Shown: piece by piece, positions 53,958 through 57,655 of the stretch
How positions within the stretch are numbered: the first letter of the stretch is position 1
Layout: each line of letters begins with the position of its first letter
Assembly: GCF_003946095.1 (NCBI RefSeq)
Contig: NZ_RHOD01000018.1
Span: 1-57,655, forward strand
Direction: 5' to 3'
Source of the DNA: Levilactobacillus lindianensis
Lineage (GTDB): Bacteria > Bacillota > Bacilli > Lactobacillales > Lactobacillaceae
DNA: 57,655 bases
Made by a program: the position numbers and the translations under genes
Notes under the pieces: generated by a model
The model's input: only the letters and a program-made list of their open reading frames with translations
Database searches by the model: none
What the model was told of the DNA's origin: nothing

Positions 53958-55106
53958 ATGCGAAAGTTAAAATATTTGGATTATATTATCGCGGTACCCT
54001 ATCTCATTCTCAGTTTGTTTGGGATTGTGATGGTGTACTCAGCCAGTGCGGACATTGGTTCGCAAAACGGGGGGAGCCCCGCCAGCTACCTGATTAAACA
54101 GGCTATCTATGTGTTTATGGGAATCTTGATCGTGACGTTTATGCTGTCATTAAATATCAATAAGCTCCGAAATCGATCGATCCTCCGGTTGGCCGGCTGG
54201 CTGGCATTCGGGGCACTCTTTCTCCTGATTGCGATGGGCCAGACTATTAATGGGGCGGCTGGTTGGTTCCACTTGGGACCCATCAGTATCCAACCGGCAG
54301 AATTTGTGAAGTTCTACGTGATTATCTGGCTGGCTAATGCCATTGACCATCGCCAGGACGAACTCCAGGTGGAGAACTGGTGGGTGCCCATGTGGCGGCC
54401 AGTGCTGATCTGTTTCATCATCGTGATTTTAATCTTGGTGCAACCCGATATGGGTGGGGCTGCGATTAATGCGGCTATCATATTGGTTATGTGTTTGGCA
54501 AGTGGGTTTAATTATCGGCGGGCCATCGTGTATTTTTCGGGCCTCTTTCTCTTTATTGTTGGAATTATTTTCCCAATAGCGGTTAAGTTTACTGAGAGTG
54601 GACATGTTCATAATTATAAATTGTTGCGGTTGGTAGCGTTTATCAATCCATTTGAGCATGCCCAGACCGTTGGACAACAGCTAGTTAATTCTTATTATGC
54701 GCTAAGTAATGGGGGTATTTTCGGTGTTGGGTGGGGAAACAGTATCCAGAAGACGGGGTATCTCCCTGAACCCAACACCGACTTTATCATGGCGATTGTC
54801 GCCGAAGAGTTGGGGTTAGTGACGGCACTTATTGTGATTGCGCTATTGTTCACGATTATTGTTCGGACAGTATTGGTTGGTATCCGGAGTCATTCGACTT
54901 ATCAGGCGCTCGTCTGTTACGGCTCGGCAACCTATCTAACGATTCAGACCCTTTTTAATTTAGGTGGGGTGCTGGGGATGTTACCAATTACCGGGGTGAC
55001 CTTTCCCTTTGTCAGTTATGGGGGATCGAGTACCTGGACACTGGCATTAGTGATGGGCGTTGTCCTGAATATTAGTGCTCGACAGAACCGAGAACGACAG
55101 GCCTAG
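53958..55106 (+). CDS. ftsW: SEDS glycosyltransferase FtsW
   Basis: SEDS proteins polymerise lipid II into glycan strands. FtsW works with the septal PBP. About ten membrane segments are present, and the family motifs are GAAGWFHLGPISIQPAEFVK, LVQPDMGGAA, GGIFGVGWGNSIQKTGYLPE and PNTDFIMAIVAEELG. I chose ATG 53958 (MRKLKYLDY), which has GGAG 12 bases upstream. A GTG at 53934 would lie inside the palindrome. FtsW is favoured over RodA because the sequence resembles the FtsW that adjoins ylbG/rsmD in other lactobacilli, but RodA is possible. Length is 382 residues. Confidence 0.9.
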   Translation: MRKLKYLDYIIAVPYLILSLFGIVMVYSASADIGSQNGGSPASYLIKQAIYVFMGILIVTFMLSLNINKLRNRSILRLAGWLAFGALFLLIAMGQTINGAAGWFHLGPISIQPAEFVKFYVIIWLANAIDHRQDELQVENWWVPMWRPVLICFIIVILILVQPDMGGAAINAAIILVMCLASGFNYRRAIVYFSGLFLFIVGIIFPIAVKFTESGHVHNYKLLRLVAFINPFEHAQTVGQQLVNSYYALSNGGIFGVGWGNSIQKTGYLPEPNTDFIMAIVAEELGLVTALIVIALLFTIIVRTVLVGIRSHSTYQALVCYGSATYLTIQTLFNLGGVLGMLPITGVTFPFVSYGGSSTWTLALVMGVVLNISARQNRERQA

Positions 55107-55127
55107 TCACGCAAAGGAGGATTAATC

Positions 55128-55412
55128 ATGGCATTTGAAATTCAGCCACGACAGAGTTTAATTGTTTATACGTATAGTTTAAAACAAACGCGTCAATTAA
55201 AGCGTTACGGCACTGTGATGTATGTCTCCAAGAAGATGCGTTACGTCGTGCTGTACGTCAATCAAGACCAAGTGGCGTCCTTAACCGATCAGCTCAGCCA
55301 CTTGCGGTTTGTCAAACGGGTGGTGGCCTCCCACCGACCAGAAATTAGTGAAACGTTTAATGGTGTTGCCGAAGAAGTGGCAACACCTGAAGCAAAGGAT
55401 GATGACCAATGA
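55128..55412 (+). CDS. ylbG: YlbG family protein (DUF2129)
   Basis: A small cytoplasmic protein with the family pattern RQSLIVYTYSLKQTRQLKRY GTVMYVSKKMRYVVLYVN (shown as two parts) and FVKRVVASHRPEI. The function is not known. AAAGGAGG precedes the ATG. It overlaps rsmD by 4 bases, as in other Firmicutes where ylbG precedes the rsmD homologue. The last 20 residues are an acidic tail. Confidence 0.9.
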   Translation: MAFEIQPRQSLIVYTYSLKQTRQLKRYGTVMYVSKKMRYVVLYVNQDQVASLTDQLSHLRFVKRVVASHRPEISETFNGVAEEVATPEAKDDDQ

Positions 55413-55969
55413 GAATCGTAGCAGGTGAATTTGGTGGCCGACGATTGAAGGCTGTCCCCGGGATGGCAACGCGTCCCACCACAGATAAGGTGAAGGAAGC
55501 CTTGTTTAATATTATCGGACCGTATTTCGATGGTGGCCGGAGCCTCGATCTGTTTGCCGGGTCCGGTGGACTGAGTATCGAAGGTGTCTCACGGGGTATC
55601 GACGAGGCCGTGTTGATTGATCGCCAGTATGCAGCGATCCAAACCATTCGGGATAACGTCGAGGTAACGAAAGCCCCCGAAAAATTTGATATCATCAAGC
55701 GAGATGCCAATCGGGCACTGAAGGAGCTGGCCACCCGAGGCGATCAGTTTAATCTGGTCTATTTTGATCCGCCATATGCGCAGCAGAAGATCGTCGACCA
55801 AATGGCCACGTTGCGCGCCTTGAATTTGTTAAAGCCTCATGCACGGATCGTTTGTGAAACCGATCAGAAGGCGAAGTTACCGGAGACTGTTCCGGGCTAT
55901 GATTTTATTGAACGTCGAGACTATGGCATTACGGAACTAACAATTTATGCCTTAGGAAGTGAAGACTAA
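55409..55969 (+). CDS. rsmD: 16S rRNA (guanine966-N2)-methyltransferase RsmD
   Basis: RsmD methylates N2 of G966 in 16S rRNA. The N-terminus MRIVAGEFGGRRLKAVPG and TRPTTDKVKEALFNII are family signatures. The SAM motif is LDLFAGSGGLSIEGVSRG, and the catalytic motif DPPY is in LVYFDPPYAQQ. The 186-residue length is standard. The stop shares a base with the coaD start, so translation is coupled. Confidence 0.96.
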   Translation: MRIVAGEFGGRRLKAVPGMATRPTTDKVKEALFNIIGPYFDGGRSLDLFAGSGGLSIEGVSRGIDEAVLIDRQYAAIQTIRDNVEVTKAPEKFDIIKRDANRALKELATRGDQFNLVYFDPPYAQQKIVDQMATLRALNLLKPHARIVCETDQKAKLPETVPGYDFIERRDYGITELTIYALGSED

Positions 55970-56451
55970 TGACAACCGCTGTTTTTCCGGGAAGTTTTGA
56001 TCCACTGACGAATGGTCACCTGGATCTGATCACCCGGGCTAGCAAGATTTTTGACCAGGTTATCGTTGCCGTCGGGCAGAATACCGCCAAGCGTGGGGTG
56101 TTCACCCAGGCAGAACGGGTGGCCTTTATCAAGACGAGTACGCAAAACTTAGATAATGTCAGTGTGCAAATTGAGCATGGGTTAACTGTGGACTTTTTGC
56201 GTGCCAATGAGGCCACGGTTTTGATCCGTGGTTTGCGAAACAGCACGGACTTTGAATTCGAACAGGGGATTGCGGGGATGAACCGTTCGTTGGCACCGGA
56301 GATTGAAACGGTCTTCTTGAATGCCGATCCGCAGTACCAGTTTGTTTCCTCCAGCCTCTTAAAGGAGGTTGCCCAATTTGGGGGTGACCTGTCTGCACTG
56401 GTGCCACCGGCTGTGGCGCAAGGGTTACGCGATCGATTGGAGCGTGACTGA
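55969..56451 (+). CDS. coaD: Phosphopantetheine adenylyltransferase CoaD
   Basis: CoaD makes dephospho-CoA from 4'-phosphopantetheine and ATP. The nucleotidyltransferase motif is FPGSFDPLTNGHLDLI, and VSSSLLKEVAQFGGD is the second ATP-binding element. The length of 160 residues matches. The arrangement rsmD-coaD-sepM with overlaps or 2-base gaps is the usual operon in Firmicutes. Confidence 0.97.
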   Translation: MTTAVFPGSFDPLTNGHLDLITRASKIFDQVIVAVGQNTAKRGVFTQAERVAFIKTSTQNLDNVSVQIEHGLTVDFLRANEATVLIRGLRNSTDFEFEQGIAGMNRSLAPEIETVFLNADPQYQFVSSSLLKEVAQFGGDLSALVPPAVAQGLRDRLERD

Positions 56452-56453
56452 GC

Positions 56454-57503
56454 ATGTTCAAGTTGACAGGTAAACAATGGCGTCAGGTGATTTTGACCGC
56501 CGTCATTGCCATCTTGGTACTGGCCTTCTTCTTCCTGCCCCTGCCAAAATATATCGAAGGGCCTGGCGAAGCCGATGACCTCAAGACCTTTGTGAAGATG
56601 CCGGGTCATCCGGACAAAAATAACGGAAAGTATATGATTACCGCCGTGGCGGTTGCGCAAGCCCGGCCGGTTTCCTATATTTATGCCAAGTTCAATCCCT
56701 ATTACAGCATTGAAGATGTGGCCGACGTGACTGGTGGGCAGGACAATGCCACCTACGATCGCGTGCAGGATTTTTACATGCAAAGTGCGATTAATGAGTC
56801 GATTTATACGGCCTACCGGGCCGCTAAGAAACCCGTGACACGTCAGTACTTGGGGATTTACGTACTCAGTATTGCCAAGAATTCGCCATTTGCGGGGAAG
56901 ATCAAGGTCGGCGATACCGTCACCAAGGTTAACGGGCGTCACTTCGATTCGATGACGGGCTATCAGCATTACATTCAGAAGCAACGGGTTGGCCAGCGTG
57001 CGACGATTACTTATGAACGTCAGGGTAAGGCACATGCGGCAACCGCTAAGCTGATGGCGTTGCCGACCAAGAAGGCCGGAATTGGGATTACACTGACGGA
57101 TAACGTCAAGGTAAAACCCAATCCAAAGGTTACGGTTGATCCCGGAAATATCGGGGGACCGTCCGGTGGCTTAATGTTTAGTCTGCAGATCTATACCCAA
57201 TTGATGGGGCAGAACCTGCGTCATGGCCAAAACATTGCGGGGACCGGGACGATTGATGCCGACGGTAATGTTGGTGAGATTGGTGGGATTGATAAGAAGA
57301 TTGTAACGGCCAAACGAGCCGGGGCAACAGTCTTCTTCGCGCCATACGTCAAACCTTCTAAGCTACTCCTGAAGTATGAGGAACAGCACATGACGAATTA
57401 TCAGTTGGCTAAGGCAACCGCCAAGAAGTACGCACCAAACATGAAAGTTGTTCCAGTTCAGACTTTCGATGATGCTTTGAAGTATCTTAAAACGCATCAG
57501 TAG
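56454..57503 (+). CDS. sepM: SepM family PDZ-Lon protease (YlbL)
   Basis: A membrane-anchored serine protease with an N-terminal membrane segment (about residues 11-29), a PDZ domain (YVLSIAKNSPFAGKIKVGDT, residues about 138-200) and a C-terminal Lon-type catalytic domain. The Ser-Lys dyad is S237 (GGPSGGL) and K281 (GGIDKKIV), 44 residues apart as in Lon. Relatives process peptide pheromones in streptococci and substrates linked to division or sporulation in Bacillus. The substrate here is unknown. Length is 349 residues. Confidence 0.95.
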   Translation: MFKLTGKQWRQVILTAVIAILVLAFFFLPLPKYIEGPGEADDLKTFVKMPGHPDKNNGKYMITAVAVAQARPVSYIYAKFNPYYSIEDVADVTGGQDNATYDRVQDFYMQSAINESIYTAYRAAKKPVTRQYLGIYVLSIAKNSPFAGKIKVGDTVTKVNGRHFDSMTGYQHYIQKQRVGQRATITYERQGKAHAATAKLMALPTKKAGIGITLTDNVKVKPNPKVTVDPGNIGGPSGGLMFSLQIYTQLMGQNLRHGQNIAGTGTIDADGNVGEIGGIDKKIVTAKRAGATVFFAPYVKPSKLLLKYEEQHMTNYQLAKATAKKYAPNMKVVPVQTFDDALKYLKTHQ

Positions 57504-57512
57504 AATTGATTG

Positions 57513-57546
57513 AGGTTTCACTCAAAACGAGTGGAACTTTTTTTTT
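57513..57546 (+). terminator. Rho-independent terminator of the ylbG-sepM operon
   Basis: AGGTTTCACTC (57513-57523) pairs with GAGTGGAACT (57529-57538) with wobble, followed by a T9 tract. An IS30-type end begins at its end. Confidence 0.85.
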
Positions 57547-57655
57547 GTGACGAATTGTCAAATCAAGTGCAACGTTTTCCATAGAACACTTCAGATGGAG
57601 TTTTCCAGCCTAAGACCTTGCGTGGACGATTATTCAACTCTTTAACAAAGTTGCT
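57547..57655 (-). mobile_element. IS30-family insertion sequence, right end (continues past the window)
   Basis: The terminal repeat GTGACGAATTGTCAAATCAA starts at 57547 and is followed inward by the 3' end of a transposase on the minus strand. The repeat resembles the ends of the remnants at 39943-40350 and 40978-41031. The window cuts the element, so its full length and state cannot be seen. Confidence 0.88.
57563..57655 (-). CDS. IS30-family transposase, C-terminal 30 residues (partial)
   Basis: The minus strand is open from the window edge to a TGA at 57565-57563. It reads LNNRPRKVLGWKTPSEVFYG, the hallmark C-terminus of IS30-family transposases, then KRCT. The frame is undamaged here, unlike the copy at 40 kb, so this element may be more recent. 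It is truncated only by the window edge as far as can be seen. Confidence 0.9.
   Translation of the reverse strand, partial: SNFVKELNNRPRKVLGWKTPSEVFYGKRCT

Noticed and set aside
56016-57035. A 339-codon open frame on the minus strand opposite coaD and sepM
   Set aside because: It lies wholly across two clearly conserved genes on the other strand, has no ribosome site I can see, and its sequence shows no family resemblance. It is a shadow of codon bias.

Overview
The window looks like chromosomal DNA from a Gram-positive lactic acid bacterium of the Lactobacillaceae. The evidence is the gene order and families: mraZ-rsmH-ftsL-pbp-mraY-murD-murG-divIB-ftsA-ftsZ-sepF-yggT-ylmH-divIVA-ileS, a T-box in front of ileS, the iscS-DUF1831-mnmA set, rpoY-rnjA, NlpC/P60 hydrolases and IS30-family elements. 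Base composition is near 50% GC by eye, which would suit a Levilactobacillus-like lineage, but the genus is an inference. No tRNA, rRNA, CRISPR array or prophage was seen. Start codons below were chosen from Shine-Dalgarno (SD) spacing and family N-termini, so several differ from the longest open frame.

Layout. 0.3-17 kb: division and cell wall (dcw) cluster with a three-repeat MraZ-type operator, a terminator between mraY and murD, a second promoter in front of ftsA, and an ATC-specifier T-box leader for ileS. 17-27 kb: housekeeping run with a Csp-like gene, a Nudix hydrolase, mtnN, the tRNA thiolation genes iscS/mnmA, a phosphatase, a TPR protein, recD2 and a divergent PRPP synthetase paralogue. 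27-35 kb: carbohydrate and peptide uptake or recycling, with a lone OppA lipoprotein, murQ under a CRE site, a LacI regulator and ribokinase with a palindromic operator, and transketolase. 34.5-39.8 kb: cell-envelope genes, with two NlpC/P60 hydrolases (one cytoplasmic type, one LysM-secreted), a DUF1002 secreted protein, a small unknown gene and a lipid kinase.

39.9-41.1 kb is the one clearly accessory patch. A decayed IS30-family element and an inverted IS30 end flank a 142-residue protein of unknown function. The IS end supplies an outward TTGACA placed 17 bp from a TAAACT -10, so a hybrid promoter may drive the orphan gene. 41.1-44.4 kb: rpoY-rnjA, a membrane-anchored unknown and peptide deformylase. 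44.4-49.6 kb: complete pyruvate dehydrogenase operon pdhABCD with a Rex-like site upstream. 49.8-57.5 kb: an LDH-like pseudoenzyme, UPF0223, an inositol monophosphatase family protein, typA, ftsW, ylbG, rsmD, coaD and a SepM-type PDZ-Lon protease. The window ends inside a further IS30-family element on the minus strand.

Most of the window is conserved housekeeping DNA. The observations most worth a second look are the IS30-flanked orphan gene with its hybrid promoter, the PRPP synthetase and LDH paralogues that lack key active-site residues, the shared TGTGGTAA extended -10 promoters, and several clean palindromic operator candidates.
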